DNA of 64,000 nucleotides from contig NZ_JAHHZM010000001.1 in NCBI RefSeq assembly GCF_018642165.1, positions 1,102,255 through 1,166,254 on the forward strand. The letters are read 5' to 3'. The DNA comes from Echinicola shivajiensis (lineage in GTDB: Bacteria; Bacteroidota; Bacteroidia; Cytophagales; Cyclobacteriaceae). The position numbers and the translations under genes are program-made. The notes beneath the pieces are model-generated. The model saw only the letters and a program-made list of their open reading frames with translations, made no database searches and was not told the origin of the DNA. The stretch's first letter is position 1, and each line of letters starts with the position of its first letter. Shown piece after piece: positions 1 through 8,658 of this stretch.

Positions 1-1293
1 GTTTTCGTACATCTCCTGTCTTCCGCTAATCAGTTTTGGTTCTCCAGCAGCTACAGCATGAGCACGAAGGTCTTCCAAAGTAAGCTTACCAGATTCAAAT
101 TCCTTGCCTTTACCTTCATCAAATGAAGCATATCTCGCTTTCCTCCAAGCCTTATAATCAGAATTTTCAAGGATGTTATCAGCAATCAACAATGCTCTTG
201 CAAAGGCATCCATACTACCTATATGGGCATGGAACAAGTCCTCCAAATCAGTTGAGTTTCTTCTCAATTTGGCATCAAAATTAACTCCACCTCCTTGCAG
301 GCCTCCAGCTTCCAAAATCACCAACAAGGATTCTGTCAGCTCCTGAAGGTTCAAGGCAAACTGGTCGGTATCCCAGCCATTTTGGTAATCCCCTCTGTTA
401 GCATCAATACTCCCTAAAAGACCTGCGTCGGCAGCTACCTGTAATTCATGTTGAAAAGTATGACCAGCCAAGGTAGCATGGTTTACTTCAATATTCAGTT
501 TAAAATCCTTGTCCAAACCATAATGTCTCAGGAAACCAGTTACTGTGGCTGCATCATAATCATATTGGTGTTTGGTTGGCTCCATTGGCTTAGGCTCTAT
601 AAGAAAGTTCCCCTTGAATCCCTGCTGACGTCCATAATCCCTTGCCATGGTCAAGAACTGCGCAAGATGCTCAGTCTCTCTCTTCATATCAGTATTAAGA
701 AGAGACATATAACCTTCTCTTCCTCCCCAGAAAACATAATTTTCACCACCTAAGGCAATAGTAGCGTCTATAGCGTTCTTCACCTGAGTAGCTGCCCAAG
801 AAACAACATTAAAATCAGGATTGGTGCTGGCACCATTCATATAGCGAGGATTACTGAATACATTAGCTGTCCCCCAAAGCAATTTAATACCCGTTTCCGC
901 CTGCTTTTGCTTGGCATATTCAGTAATGGCCTTCATTCTGCTCTCATATTCCTCAATCGTAGCACCCTCATCAATAAGGTCCACATCATGAAAACAATAA
1001 TAAGGAGCTCCAATTTTAGAGATAAATTCAAAGGCGGCATCCATTTTATCCTTTGCTCTTTGAAGTGCATCTGATGACTTATCCCATTCATAGCTCCTTG
1101 TACCGGGGCCAAAAGGATCATCACCGGTTGCATTAAAGCTATGCCAATAGGCAATCGCAAACTTAAAATGCTCCTTCATGGTCTTACCGGCCACTACTTT
1201 ATTCTCATCATAATATTTAAAGGCAAATGGATTTTTAGAATCCTTTCCTTCAAATTTCACTTTATCAACACTAGGGAAATAGATTTTTGACAT
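1..1293 (-). CDS. xylA: Xylose isomerase, 3' end cut by the window edge
   Basis: Interconverts D-xylose and D-xylulose in the cytoplasm, the first step of the isomerase route. The frame is open from the ATG at 1293 to base 1, giving 431 codons with no stop. The family is about 440 residues, so only a few C-terminal residues are missing. Visible motifs are [14 protein letters not shown] near residue 50, the catalytic-histidine motif FHDVDL near residue 100, the metal-ligand block [27 protein letters not shown], and the late metal site [16 protein letters not shown]. It lies 118 bases downstream of xylB on the same strand, so the two are probably co-transcribed in the order xylB-xylA. The call is very secure. 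Confidence 0.97.
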   Translation of the reverse strand, partial: MSKIYFPSVDKVKFEGKDSKNPFAFKYYDENKVVAGKTMKEHFKFAIAYWHSFNATGDDPFGPGTRSYEWDKSSDALQRAKDKMDAAFEFISKIGAPYYCFHDVDLIDEGATIEEYESRMKAITEYAKQKQAETGIKLLWGTANVFSNPRYMNGASTNPDFNVVSWAATQVKNAIDATIALGGENYVFWGGREGYMSLLNTDMKRETEHLAQFLTMARDYGRQQGFKGNFLIEPKPMEPTKHQYDYDAATVTGFLRHYGLDKDFKLNIEVNHATLAGHTFQHELQVAADAGLLGSIDANRGDYQNGWDTDQFALNLQELTESLLVILEAGGLQGGGVNFDAKLRRNSTDLEDLFHAHIGSMDAFARALLIADNILENSDYKAWRKARYASFDEGKGKEFESGKLTLEDLRAHAVAAGEPKLISGRQEMYEN

Positions 1294-1411
1294 TATTTTG
1301 TTCGTTTATGTTATTTATTTTTTCTATTCAATCAGAATGAAAATGTTTCCTAAATGGTTTTACTGAGTTTTTTAATTCCTAATGGGAAGTATCCCAACAA
1401 AAGGCTGCTAA

Positions 1412-2902
1412 TTATTTTACTTTGGCCAAGGATTCCTCCCAATTTTGATAGACTCCTCTATACTCTTCCACCAATTTGGGATGAGGCTCAAATGAGGCTA
1501 CTTTTTCCAAACCAACAAAGGCATCTTGAGGATGAGCATATATTCCTGCCCCAATTCCCGCTCCCCTAGCTGCTCCTTGAGCTCCATCGGTATCATAAAA
1601 CTCTAGATTCACTTCGTTCATATTGACAAAAGCCTCTCTGAAAAGTGAGCTGAGGAACATGTTTGCCCTACCTGCTTTCACCGTGTTCAGACTCAGCCCC
1701 ATATTTTTCATAATATTGAAGCCGAAGGTCAAGGCACTCACAATCCCTTCCTGACCTGCCCGTAACACATGGCGCTTATCATGCTTGAGCAGGTTCAATC
1801 CACTCAAATGAGCCCCTACAGATTTGTTCTCCATGATACGCTCAGCACCATTACCAAATGGAATAAAACTCAGGCCTTCCGCCCCCACGGGCACCTCAGA
1901 AGCCAAGGAATTCATTTCCTCATAGATAATGGATTCCCCGCCAAGCATCCTTTTCAGCCAACTGTTTAGAATCCCGGTTCCATTGATACACAATAAGACT
2001 CCATAATGAGGATTGTTGGCTTCATGATTAACGTGAAGGAAGGTATTCACCCTTGACTTAGGATCATAAACTGGCTGGTCACTCACGCCATAAACCGTAC
2101 CTGAGGTTCCGGCTGTAGTGGCCAATTCTCCTTTTTCAAGTACATTCAGCGAAAAGGCATTATTAGGCTGGTCTCCCGCTCGGTAAGTAATCGGAATCCC
2201 TGCTTCCAAGCCTAGAAGCTCCGAGGCTTGAGTACTAACCTTTCCTGCTTCAGAAAAGGAATCAACAGCTTTTGGCAAGAGATCATTGTCGATACCATAA
2301 TAATTTAAAAGTTCCTGGCTCAACTGGTTCTTCTTAAAGTCCCAGTAAACCCCTTCTGAGAGTCCTGATTCTGTCGTAAAAATTTCACCACTCAATTTCA
2401 TGGCGATAAAATCACCAGGCAACATCGCTTTGTGAATTTTTGCATAATTTCCAGGTTCGTTCTCTTTTACCCACTTCAATTTCGAAGCGGTAAAATTACC
2501 TGGAGAATTCAACAGATTTGAAAGACAAAACTCGCCTCCCAATTCATCAAATGCTTGATTACCTATTCCTACTGCCCGACTATCACACCAAATAATTGCA
2601 GGGCGAATGACCTCTTGGTCCTTGTCCACCAAAACCAATCCATGCATTTGATAGGAAATACCAATCCCTTTAACTTCACCAGTCTTTACCTCCCCTGCAT
2701 GCAGGACAGATTGGGTGGTACTAACCACATACTTCCACCACATCATTGGATCCTGCTCCGCCCAATCCTTCTGAGGAGAATCAATAGGCATTTCTACTTT
2801 GGGTTGTCCTTCTGAAGCGACCACCTTACCAGTATCTGCATCCAATAAGGTAGTTTTTACAGATGAACTACCTATATCATATCCAATCAATAATCTACGC
2901 AT
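1412..2902 (-). CDS. xylB: Xylulokinase (FGGY family)
   Basis: Phosphorylates D-xylulose to xylulose 5-phosphate with ATP, feeding the pentose phosphate pathway. The 496-residue length is normal for the family. The N-terminal phosphate-binding loop is YDIGSSSVKTTLLD, near residue 8. The substrate region contains QMHGLV near residue 84 followed by IIWCDSRA, and the second FGGY domain has TAGTSGTVYG. It is the first gene of the leftward xyl operon. A divergent AraC-type regulator starts about 200 bases away, and the shared intergenic region holds two perfect inverted repeats, listed separately. Other FGGY kinases (gluconate, ribulose) are less likely because of the length and the linkage to xylA. 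Confidence 0.94.
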   Translation of the reverse strand: MRRLLIGYDIGSSSVKTTLLDADTGKVVASEGQPKVEMPIDSPQKDWAEQDPMMWWKYVVSTTQSVLHAGEVKTGEVKGIGISYQMHGLVLVDKDQEVIRPAIIWCDSRAVGIGNQAFDELGGEFCLSNLLNSPGNFTASKLKWVKENEPGNYAKIHKAMLPGDFIAMKLSGEIFTTESGLSEGVYWDFKKNQLSQELLNYYGIDNDLLPKAVDSFSEAGKVSTQASELLGLEAGIPITYRAGDQPNNAFSLNVLEKGELATTAGTSGTVYGVSDQPVYDPKSRVNTFLHVNHEANNPHYGVLLCINGTGILNSWLKRMLGGESIIYEEMNSLASEVPVGAEGLSFIPFGNGAERIMENKSVGAHLSGLNLLKHDKRHVLRAGQEGIVSALTFGFNIMKNMGLSLNTVKAGRANMFLSSLFREAFVNMNEVNLEFYDTDGAQGAARGAGIGAGIYAHPQDAFVGLEKVASFEPHPKLVEEYRGVYQNWEESLAKVK

Positions 2903-2940
2903 GAATTATTCTGGGTTACTTTCCTATAATTTATAAAACC

Positions 2941-2963
2941 AAAGCCATAACAATCATGGCTTT
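2941..2963. promoter_or_regulatory. 8-bp inverted repeat upstream of xylB
   Basis: Perfect arms AAAGCCAT and ATGGCTTT are separated by 7 bases, ending about 40 bases before the xylB start codon. The site lies in the expected xylB leader or promoter region. It could be a repressor operator or an RNA hairpin, and the sequence alone does not decide which. Confidence 0.4.
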
Positions 2964-3031
2964 ATCTTTCTAATCCAAACAAATTTCGACCAAAAAACAA
3001 AGACACACTTACACTATTCAATTAATTTATA

Positions 3032-3065
3032 ATACTCTTTGATCAAAATCATAATCAAAGAGTAT
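3032..3065. promoter_or_regulatory. 12-bp inverted repeat between xylB and the AraC-type gene
   Basis: Perfect arms ATACTCTTTGAT (3032-3043) and ATCAAAGAGTAT (3054-3065) have a 10-base spacer, so the arm centres are 22 bp apart, about two helical turns. The site lies 42 bases before the regulator's ATG and about 130 bases before xylB. This is the natural place for an operator controlling both divergent units. The binding protein is inferred to be the adjacent regulator. Confidence 0.55.
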
Positions 3066-3106
3066 CATTTTGTAAATTAGTGGTGACATCCTAAATTGCT
3101 TCCCCT

Positions 3107-3946
3107 ATGAAACCAATTGTTCAAAAGCTACCAAAACAAGAATCCAAATCTTTTGTTTCAACCACCTTTAGTACACCGCTATTCGAAACCCCTTGGCACA
3201 GACATGTCGAAAATGAAATTCTTTATATAAAAGAAGGCTATGGTACTGCCATCATTGGTGATTTTGTGGGAGAATTCACTGCTGGAGACTTATTTTATAT
3301 AGGCTCTAATGTTCCGCACTGGTTTAGAAAAGATGAAGAAAAGGTTTTTTGCACAGTAGTGGTTATCCAATTTGACAAAAGCATCTTTGGCAATACATTT
3401 TTGAAGATGCCTGAACTAAATAAAATCAACCAGCTAATACATCTAAACCAAGCATTATCTATAGACTATTCTGAACAATCAGAACTTATTGATTTCATTC
3501 AAAGATTGGAAAATGCTAAAGGATATGAGCATTTTGGAATTTTGATGAACCTCCTTCATGCTTTCAGTATCCAAACCCAGAACACTATATTAACCAATGG
3601 CCATATCAATTCCTTTGACGCAAAAGGCATAATTGATGAAATAATGGAATACACTTTTAAACACTTTCATGAAAATATAAAACTTGAAGAAGTGGCTTCC
3701 ATTGCCAAAATGAGTGCCTCTAATTTCAGAAGATTTTTCAAATTGAATACAAAAAAATCCTATTCAGGTTTTTTAAAGGAAATCCGAATAGCACATGCCT
3801 GCAAACTGTTGAAAGATAAAAATCTTTTCGTTTCCCAAATTTTCCATGAATGTGGTTACAGGAACATCACCAATTTCAACAGGCAATTCAAGGCTGTTAA
3901 AGGAATTACTCCTTCTATCTACAGAACGCAAATTTGGCAGTCCTAA
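3107..3946 (+). CDS. AraC-family transcriptional regulator with cupin sensor domain
   Basis: A 279-residue protein with a typical two-domain layout. Residues about 20-100 are a cupin-like sugar-sensing domain with HRHVENEILYIKEGYG and GDLFYIGSNVPHWF. Residues about 175-275 carry the two AraC helix-turn-helix motifs: LEEVASIAKMSASNFRRFFK, then VSQIFHECGYRNITNFNRQF, ending in the usual KAVKGITPSIYR. It is divergent from xylBA and convergent with the Na+/sugar symporter, so it probably controls xylose (or related pentose) uptake and breakdown. A well-studied xylose regulator of Bacteroides is a NUDIX-fused protein, so an AraC/cupin type here would be a different regulatory solution. The ligand is inferred from the neighbours only. 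Confidence 0.88.
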   Translation: MKPIVQKLPKQESKSFVSTTFSTPLFETPWHRHVENEILYIKEGYGTAIIGDFVGEFTAGDLFYIGSNVPHWFRKDEEKVFCTVVVIQFDKSIFGNTFLKMPELNKINQLIHLNQALSIDYSEQSELIDFIQRLENAKGYEHFGILMNLLHAFSIQTQNTILTNGHINSFDAKGIIDEIMEYTFKHFHENIKLEEVASIAKMSASNFRRFFKLNTKKSYSGFLKEIRIAHACKLLKDKNLFVSQIFHECGYRNITNFNRQFKAVKGITPSIYRTQIWQS

Positions 3947-3951
3947 AAAAA

Positions 3952-3999
3952 GACCCGAACGATGCTCAGAAATAACCTTCCTTTAGCACTGTTCGGGTC
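3952..3999. terminator. Bidirectional intrinsic terminator
   Basis: Outer arms GACCCGAAC and GTTCGGGTC pair perfectly, and a few more imperfect pairs extend inward. An A-run precedes the hairpin and a T-rich stretch follows it, so it can end both the rightward AraC-type gene and the leftward symporter gene. Confidence 0.8.
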
Positions 4000-4031
4000 A
4001 TATTTTCCATTTAAATATGGCTATTTTTCTC

Positions 4032-5675
4032 TTACCAGAATACTGTATATAATGCTGCGAGTATTCCGCAAATCAATATTGCACCAATCTTGAACGAAGT
4101 ACTTGAGGCAAACAATTCCTTATCAACGGTAATAGCTTTTTCACTGTCTTGACCTTTACCTTCGATCAAACTGATGGCAATAATCAATGCAGAAAGCACC
4201 AAGAAAACTACTCCCATCCTATCTATAAATGGAAGATTTGGAGTAATAAACTTAAAGGCTGCTGACAATGGGATGGTCAAAACAGCTGCAGTAAGAGCGG
4301 CATTTGAAGTGGTTTTCTTCCAAAAGAATCCAAAGATAAAAATGGCAAAAACACCTGGAGACACAAAACCTGTATATTCCTGAATATACTGGAAGGCCTG
4401 ATCAAGCTGCCTCAATTGTGGAGCTACTATAGCTGCAATAACAAAGGCGACAACGGCAGTGATCCTACCAATAGTTACTTGCTTGGATTCAGAAACACCT
4501 TTATTGATAAACTGCTTATAAATATCAATGGTAAAAATCGTAGAGGTACTGTTGGCCATAGAAGCCAAAGAAGAAACGATCGCAGCTGTAAGTGCTGCAA
4601 ATGCCAAGCCCTTTAGGCCTGGAGGTAATAAATGAAGCAATGTAGGATAGGCTCTATCAGACTTAGCCAAACCAGTAATTGGATCAGTCATGGATTCAAT
4701 AAAAGTGGTATCCACTCCTTGCTGTACAATTACATAAGCTGCGATCCCTGGAATAACCACAATCAAGGGCATCAATAGTTTCAAGAAACCAGCAAATACC
4801 ATCCCACTCTGGGCTTCATTTAAGCTTTTTGCAGCCAGCGCCCTCTGAGTAATATACTGGTTACATCCCCAATAATTAAGATTGATAATCCACATTCCTC
4901 CAATCAACACACTTAGTCCTGGAAGATCCAAGTAAGCATCCTTGCTTCCGCCTGTCCCATCAGGAATCATCATTTCTCCCTTTTCAATGATCATAGAGAA
5001 ATGAGAAGGTGCTGCTTTTCTTAGAATGCCAATTCCTTCCCAAACATCACCACTACCAACAATTGACAAGGCCAAATAGGTAGTTGCAAGACCACCTGCC
5101 ACCAAGAACACCACCTGAACCACATCTGTCCAAGCTACAGCTTTAAGCCCTCCATAGATGGAATAGATCATAGCGAATGCCGCCAGGCCCATAATACCAT
5201 AATGCAGAGGAACCCCCATAATGGTTTCCAAACTCAAAGCACCAAGATATAGTACTGAAGTAAGGTTTACAAATACATAAATCAACAACCAGAATACGGC
5301 CATTACAGTCCTAACGCGTCCATCGTACCTCCTATTGAGGAATTGGGGCATGGTGTAAATTCCTTCCTTCAAATAAATGGGCAGGAAGAAAATAGCTACC
5401 ACAATAAGGGTTGCTGCAGCCATCCATTCATAAGTGGATATTGCAAGTCCCAGAGCAAAACCGGATCCGGACATACCGATAAACTGCTCTGCAGATATAT
5501 TGGAAGCAATCAATGAAGCTCCAACAGCCCACCAGGGCAATGCTTTGCTTGCTAAGAAATAATCTTTTGAATCCTTGACGTGGCCTTTCTTTTCCCTGGA
5601 CACTACTAGGCCCATGGTAATAATTAAAAGACAGTAAGCCACAAAGACGATGAGGTCTAATGTGTTAAAGGTCAT
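4032..5675 (-). CDS. Sodium/sugar symporter, SSS family, vSGLT-like
   Basis: A 547-residue polytopic inner-membrane protein with many hydrophobic segments and a last one at the extreme C-terminus. It closely resembles the Vibrio Na+/galactose transporter vSGLT in its motifs: SNISAEQFIGMSGSGFALG, TYEWMAAATLIV, YWGCNQYITQRALAAKS, SSLASMANSTSTIFTIDIY, and QYIQEYTGFVSPG. The residues known in vSGLT for sugar contact (Gln, Glu, Asn, Tyr, Lys, Gln) and the serines of the sodium site appear to be kept. The gene lies beside the xylose genes, so xylose is a reasonable substrate, but glucose or galactose cannot be excluded. It converges on the AraC-type gene across a shared terminator. Confidence 0.9.
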   Translation of the reverse strand: MTFNTLDLIVFVAYCLLIITMGLVVSREKKGHVKDSKDYFLASKALPWWAVGASLIASNISAEQFIGMSGSGFALGLAISTYEWMAAATLIVVAIFFLPIYLKEGIYTMPQFLNRRYDGRVRTVMAVFWLLIYVFVNLTSVLYLGALSLETIMGVPLHYGIMGLAAFAMIYSIYGGLKAVAWTDVVQVVFLVAGGLATTYLALSIVGSGDVWEGIGILRKAAPSHFSMIIEKGEMMIPDGTGGSKDAYLDLPGLSVLIGGMWIINLNYWGCNQYITQRALAAKSLNEAQSGMVFAGFLKLLMPLIVVIPGIAAYVIVQQGVDTTFIESMTDPITGLAKSDRAYPTLLHLLPPGLKGLAFAALTAAIVSSLASMANSTSTIFTIDIYKQFINKGVSESKQVTIGRITAVVAFVIAAIVAPQLRQLDQAFQYIQEYTGFVSPGVFAIFIFGFFWKKTTSNAALTAAVLTIPLSAAFKFITPNLPFIDRMGVVFLVLSALIIAISLIEGKGQDSEKAITVDKELFASSTSFKIGAILICGILAALYTVFW

Positions 5676-5880
5676 TTTAAAATTTAGGTTTAATGGTTTT
5701 TATTCGTTTCAAATTGGCACATAAGTTATTCTTTTTTTTGCAAACCATAATCATCAGGATAAAAAGTAAAATTATTTCAGCCTACTTCGAAGGAATTTCA
5801 AACAAGTGAAACAACAATATAAACCGCTAATAATCTTACACTTAAACCAAAACACCTCTTATAATTGTACAAAAACAAAA

Positions 5881-5908
5881 AAACCTAAGCGAATACTCGC
5901 ATAGGTTT
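5881..5908 (-). terminator. Intrinsic terminator after the M28 peptidase gene
   Basis: Arms AAACCTAAGCG and CGCATAGGTTT pair with one mismatch around a 6-base loop. A-rich sequence to the left gives a U-tract on the minus-strand transcript. It lies about 30 bases past the stop codon of the peptidase gene. Confidence 0.75.
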
Positions 5909-5938
5909 TTAGATTTCTTTTATCAGATTATATATAAC

Positions 5939-6931
5939 CTAATCCTGATTGATAAATTCCAGATGATAATTAGCTTGAGCTACTTTAACAACCGTTCTAT
6001 AAACATATTCAGCTATTACCTTTTCGCCTGAAATATTAATTAGATCCATGGTGTCTTCAGGCCTGTGGTACTCTGGATGCCCTCCAGTATGTAAACCCAT
6101 AGCAGAAATACCTGCCCTGTAAAAAGAAACATGATCAGACCCACCAATTTCACCAGCATGAACAATAGGATTCAAGCCAAGCTCCTGCCCCAAATCCTTC
6201 ATTAAATCAACACCTCCAGGAAAGGTACCAGCTCCACCCATATAAACTTGATTTTCATTATTCAAACGACCTACCATGTCCATATTTATCATCAGTTTCA
6301 CACTTTCCTTAGGAACGGGTAGATGTTCAACAAAATATTTGGATCCTAACAAGCCCTGTTCCTCCGCTCCAAAAGCCACAAAAATCACACTTCGGCTAAG
6401 CATAAACCTATTTCCTGCCATTTTATGCGCGATCTCCAGTAAAGCGGATGTTCCACTCGCGTTATCATCTGCTCCGGGGTGAATCTCATCGCTTTCTGGC
6501 TTTTTGGAAGATGGACCGCCATGACCTAAGTGATCATAATGAGCCCCTACAATAATATATTCATCCTTCAAAGTAGGATCAGTCCCTTCCACATATCCTA
6601 TAACATTCCATGTTTTTACAGGAGACTTGGGAGACTCCCCCTCCTTCACCCGTAGTTTGGCCTCAAATTCCTGAAGGTACTCTCCTTCAAATGCCTTCAA
6701 GCCGTATTCCTCAAACTGAGAATTAATATATTTTACAACCCTTTTATTTCCTTTGGTACCAGGATATCTTCCCGCATTTTTAGAGGAAGTAAGAAATTCC
6801 AAATGTTCTTTAATCTCACTTTCCGTAATCTTAATATTCTCAACTTGGGCATATCCTATCACGTCTACATAGGTCAAAAAATAAATGCCCAACAATGAGG
6901 ATAACAATAATTTACTCACTTTACTTATCAT
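5939..6931 (-). CDS. Exported M28-family zinc aminopeptidase
   Basis: Predicted secreted metallopeptidase of 330 residues. Zinc-ligand motifs of family M28 are present in order: GAHYDHLGHGG, HPGADDNASGTSALLE, FGAEEQGLLGS (catalytic Glu and ligand), MINMDMVGR, and the last ligand in GGSDHVSFYRAG, followed by PEYHRPEDT. The frame stays open upstream to 7054. I chose the ATG at 6931 because it begins a clean signal peptide (ISKVSKLLLSSLLGIYFLTY) and because a TAnnTTTG promoter element lies at 6973-6980, downstream of the longer start. It is a single-gene unit. The peptide substrate is unknown. Confidence 0.88.
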   Translation of the reverse strand: MISKVSKLLLSSLLGIYFLTYVDVIGYAQVENIKITESEIKEHLEFLTSSKNAGRYPGTKGNKRVVKYINSQFEEYGLKAFEGEYLQEFEAKLRVKEGESPKSPVKTWNVIGYVEGTDPTLKDEYIIVGAHYDHLGHGGPSSKKPESDEIHPGADDNASGTSALLEIAHKMAGNRFMLSRSVIFVAFGAEEQGLLGSKYFVEHLPVPKESVKLMINMDMVGRLNNENQVYMGGAGTFPGGVDLMKDLGQELGLNPIVHAGEIGGSDHVSFYRAGISAMGLHTGGHPEYHRPEDTMDLINISGEKVIAEYVYRTVVKVAQANYHLEFINQD

Positions 6932-7247
6932 TTTGATGTTGGATTTACCTCGAATAAAGGTATTGACTGGCGCAAATGTAGAAAAGTTCTTTTTCATAAA
7001 GGGCAAAACTAAGCAGTAATTTATAAGTCCCGAAAGACCTGATCCCACTATCACATGAACAAACTACAAATAGCATAAACATAAACCATTTTTGTAGCAA
7101 GTTTTATGCATTTCAATAATCTTGCCAAAAAAATCATATATTAATTACAGCTACTCAAAATCATTACTTAACTCCATAAATATTGCTTTATCCCTTCCTT
7201 TTTTATAAACATTATTTAAAATGCGGAGCTAAAAGTCCTTAAATGCA
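6932..7247. other. Intergenic stretch between the M28 peptidase gene and the tRNA cluster
   Basis: No gene is supported here. The only recognisable element is a minus-strand -7 motif at 6973-6980. The rest is AT-rich spacer. Confidence 0.6.
6973..6980 (-). promoter_or_regulatory. -7 promoter element for the M28 peptidase gene
   Basis: Read leftward the sequence is TACATTTG, followed by CGCC, which fits the Bacteroidota -7 consensus TAnnTTTG. It predicts a start of transcription near 6967, about 35 bases before the chosen ATG. No TTTG is found at the usual -33 distance. Confidence 0.5.
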
Positions 7248-7275
7248 AAAAGCCCGACTCGAAAGTCAGGCTTTT
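7248..7275 (-). terminator. Intrinsic terminator of the tRNA cluster
   Basis: On the minus strand AGCCTGACT and AGTCGGGCT flank a short loop, with a T-run following. It lies directly after the last tRNA-Lys, so it ends the leftward tRNA transcript. Confidence 0.8.
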
Positions 7276-7276
7276 G

Positions 7277-7349
7277 TGATCCCGCTGGGGCTCGAACCCA
7301 GGACCCATACATTAAAAGTGTATTGCTCTACCAGCTGAGCTACGGAATC
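7277..7349 (-). tRNA. tRNA-Lys (anticodon TTT)
   Basis: A 73-nt cloverleaf. The acceptor arms GATTCCG and CGGGATC pair with one G-T, and the discriminator is A. The T-loop is GGTTCGAGC and the anticodon loop is CTTTTAA. CCA is not encoded. The sequence is identical to the copy at 7673-7745. It is the last gene of the leftward cluster, just before the terminator. Confidence 0.96.
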
Positions 7350-7385
7350 TTAAGAAATAAGAAGCGGAAATTGTTTTCCGCTTTG

Positions 7386-7459
7386 TGATCCTGAAAGGAC
7401 TCGAACCTTTAACCTACTGCTTAGAAGGCAGTTGCTCTATCCAGTTGAGCTACAGGACC
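7386..7459 (-). tRNA. tRNA-Arg (anticodon TCT)
   Basis: A 74-nt cloverleaf. The acceptor arms GGTCCTG and CAGGATC pair, and the discriminator is A. The anticodon loop is CTTCTAA and the T-loop region is GGTTCGAGT. It reads AGA/AGG arginine codons. CCA is not encoded. Confidence 0.95.
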
Positions 7460-7490
7460 CTTCACTTTGAATAAACAAAGTATTGGATAG

Positions 7491-7565
7491 TCGGGGTGGC
7501 AGGATTCGAACCTGCGACCTCCTCGTCCCAAACGAGGCGCGATAACCGGGCTACGCTACACCCCG
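7491..7565 (-). tRNA. tRNA-Pro (anticodon TGG)
   Basis: A 75-nt cloverleaf. The acceptor arms CGGGGTG and CACCCCG pair, and the 5' C1 is typical of bacterial proline tRNAs. The anticodon loop is TTTGGGA and the T-arm contains GGTTCGAAT. CCA is not encoded. Confidence 0.95.
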
Positions 7566-7672
7566 GGAGTAATAACATTTACTTAGCAAATGCATTCCCG
7601 AATTGGAGTTGCAAAGGTAAAACCTTCCGATCAAATTATTCAAAAGAATTCACAATTTTATTTCCAATTTTG

Positions 7673-7745
7673 TGATCCCGCTGGGGCTCGAACCCAGGAC
7701 CCATACATTAAAAGTGTATTGCTCTACCAGCTGAGCTACGGAATC
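7673..7745 (-). tRNA. tRNA-Lys (anticodon TTT), second identical copy
   Basis: Identical over all 73 nt to the copy at 7277-7349. It is the most upstream of the four leftward tRNAs, separated from tRNA-Pro by 107 bases that hold nothing recognisable. Confidence 0.96.
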
Positions 7746-7881
7746 ATTTTATTATTTCCTTATTATTAGGAATCTCTGATACAATACTTCAAAACCAATC
7801 AACTCAAAAACCTTTATTTATTGGCTTAGAAAGTCCTTTTAACTTCCATTTTTTTTATCAATTTCGACTTGCTTTTTGTTA

Positions 7882-7889
7882 TATCTTTG
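7882..7889 (+). promoter_or_regulatory. -7 promoter element for the TPR/SH3 gene
   Basis: TATCTTTG is a good match to TAnnTTTG, 38 bases before the ATG at 7928. No clear -33 TTTG is at the right distance, so confidence is moderate. Confidence 0.45.
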
Positions 7890-7927
7890 TCGTAATTGGA
7901 CTGCAAATTTAAGAGACCATTTTGAAA

Positions 7928-8653
7928 ATGCCAAACATCAAACGAAACTTTATTGTAAAATTTTTGATATTTTCAGTGATATTAATACAAAGTATTAATT
8001 GTCAAGCAGATACAAAATCACTTTTTTTAGCGGATTCATTATTCAATGCTAAGAGTTATCAAGAAGCTTACAAACACTATGTAGATATCCTAAAAAATGA
8101 AGACGCTTATTCCCCTGCAATGCTCTTAAAGATGGCCTATATTTCAGAAGGAATGGGAAAACATGAGGAGACAACCCTGTACCTATCAAAATACTATGAC
8201 CTCAATCCCAATCCAAAAGTCATCAGTAAAATCAAAGACATTACTGACCAAACAGATCTTAAGGGATATGAAATCTCAGACAAAGCACAATTTTTCAAAA
8301 TCTTAACTGACTATCAGCAAGAAATTACTGGAACATTCGCACTGCTGCTCATTATCAGTATAATTCTTTCCATCACTTCCAAAAGAACTGGAAAGATCAA
8401 ATACTACATCCCCAGCATCATCTTTCTTACCCTTGCCTTTGTTAGTAACAACTTCCTAAAAGCACCAGAAACAGGGGTAATTAAAGAAAGCCCAACGATC
8501 ATTATGGGAGAACCTACGGCTGCTGGAGATCTATTGGCTAAGGTTAATTCAGGCCATAGAGTAGTTATCAAATCATCAACTGACATTTGGTACCAAATTG
8601 AGTGGGAAGGAAAAAATGCCTTTGTCAAAAAAAGCAGTATATCAAGACTATAA
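7928..8653 (+). CDS. TPR and SH3-like membrane-anchored protein
   Basis: A 241-residue protein. It has an N-terminal signal sequence (FIVKFLIFSVILIQSINCQA, perhaps with a lipid-modified Cys), then TPR-like helices at about 30-100 (SLFNAKSYQEAYKHYVDIL). A membrane segment follows at about 135-155 (FALLLIISIILSI) and a second near 165-180. The C-terminal SH3-like domain runs from about 195 to 241 and contains TDIWYQIEWEGKNAFVKKSSI. A similar layout occurs in BatE proteins of the Bacteroides aerotolerance operon, but no bat genes are nearby. I chose the ATG rather than a TTG two codons upstream. The function is unknown; a scaffold or envelope role is only a guess. Confidence 0.72.
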   Translation: MPNIKRNFIVKFLIFSVILIQSINCQADTKSLFLADSLFNAKSYQEAYKHYVDILKNEDAYSPAMLLKMAYISEGMGKHEETTLYLSKYYDLNPNPKVISKIKDITDQTDLKGYEISDKAQFFKILTDYQQEITGTFALLLIISIILSITSKRTGKIKYYIPSIIFLTLAFVSNNFLKAPETGVIKESPTIIMGEPTAAGDLLAKVNSGHRVVIKSSTDIWYQIEWEGKNAFVKKSSISRL

Positions 8654-8658
8654 TATTT

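Noticed and set aside
6932..7054. 41-codon N-terminal extension of the M28 peptidase
   Set aside because: It would place non-signal sequence before a good signal peptide, and the -7 box at 6973-6980 lies within it.
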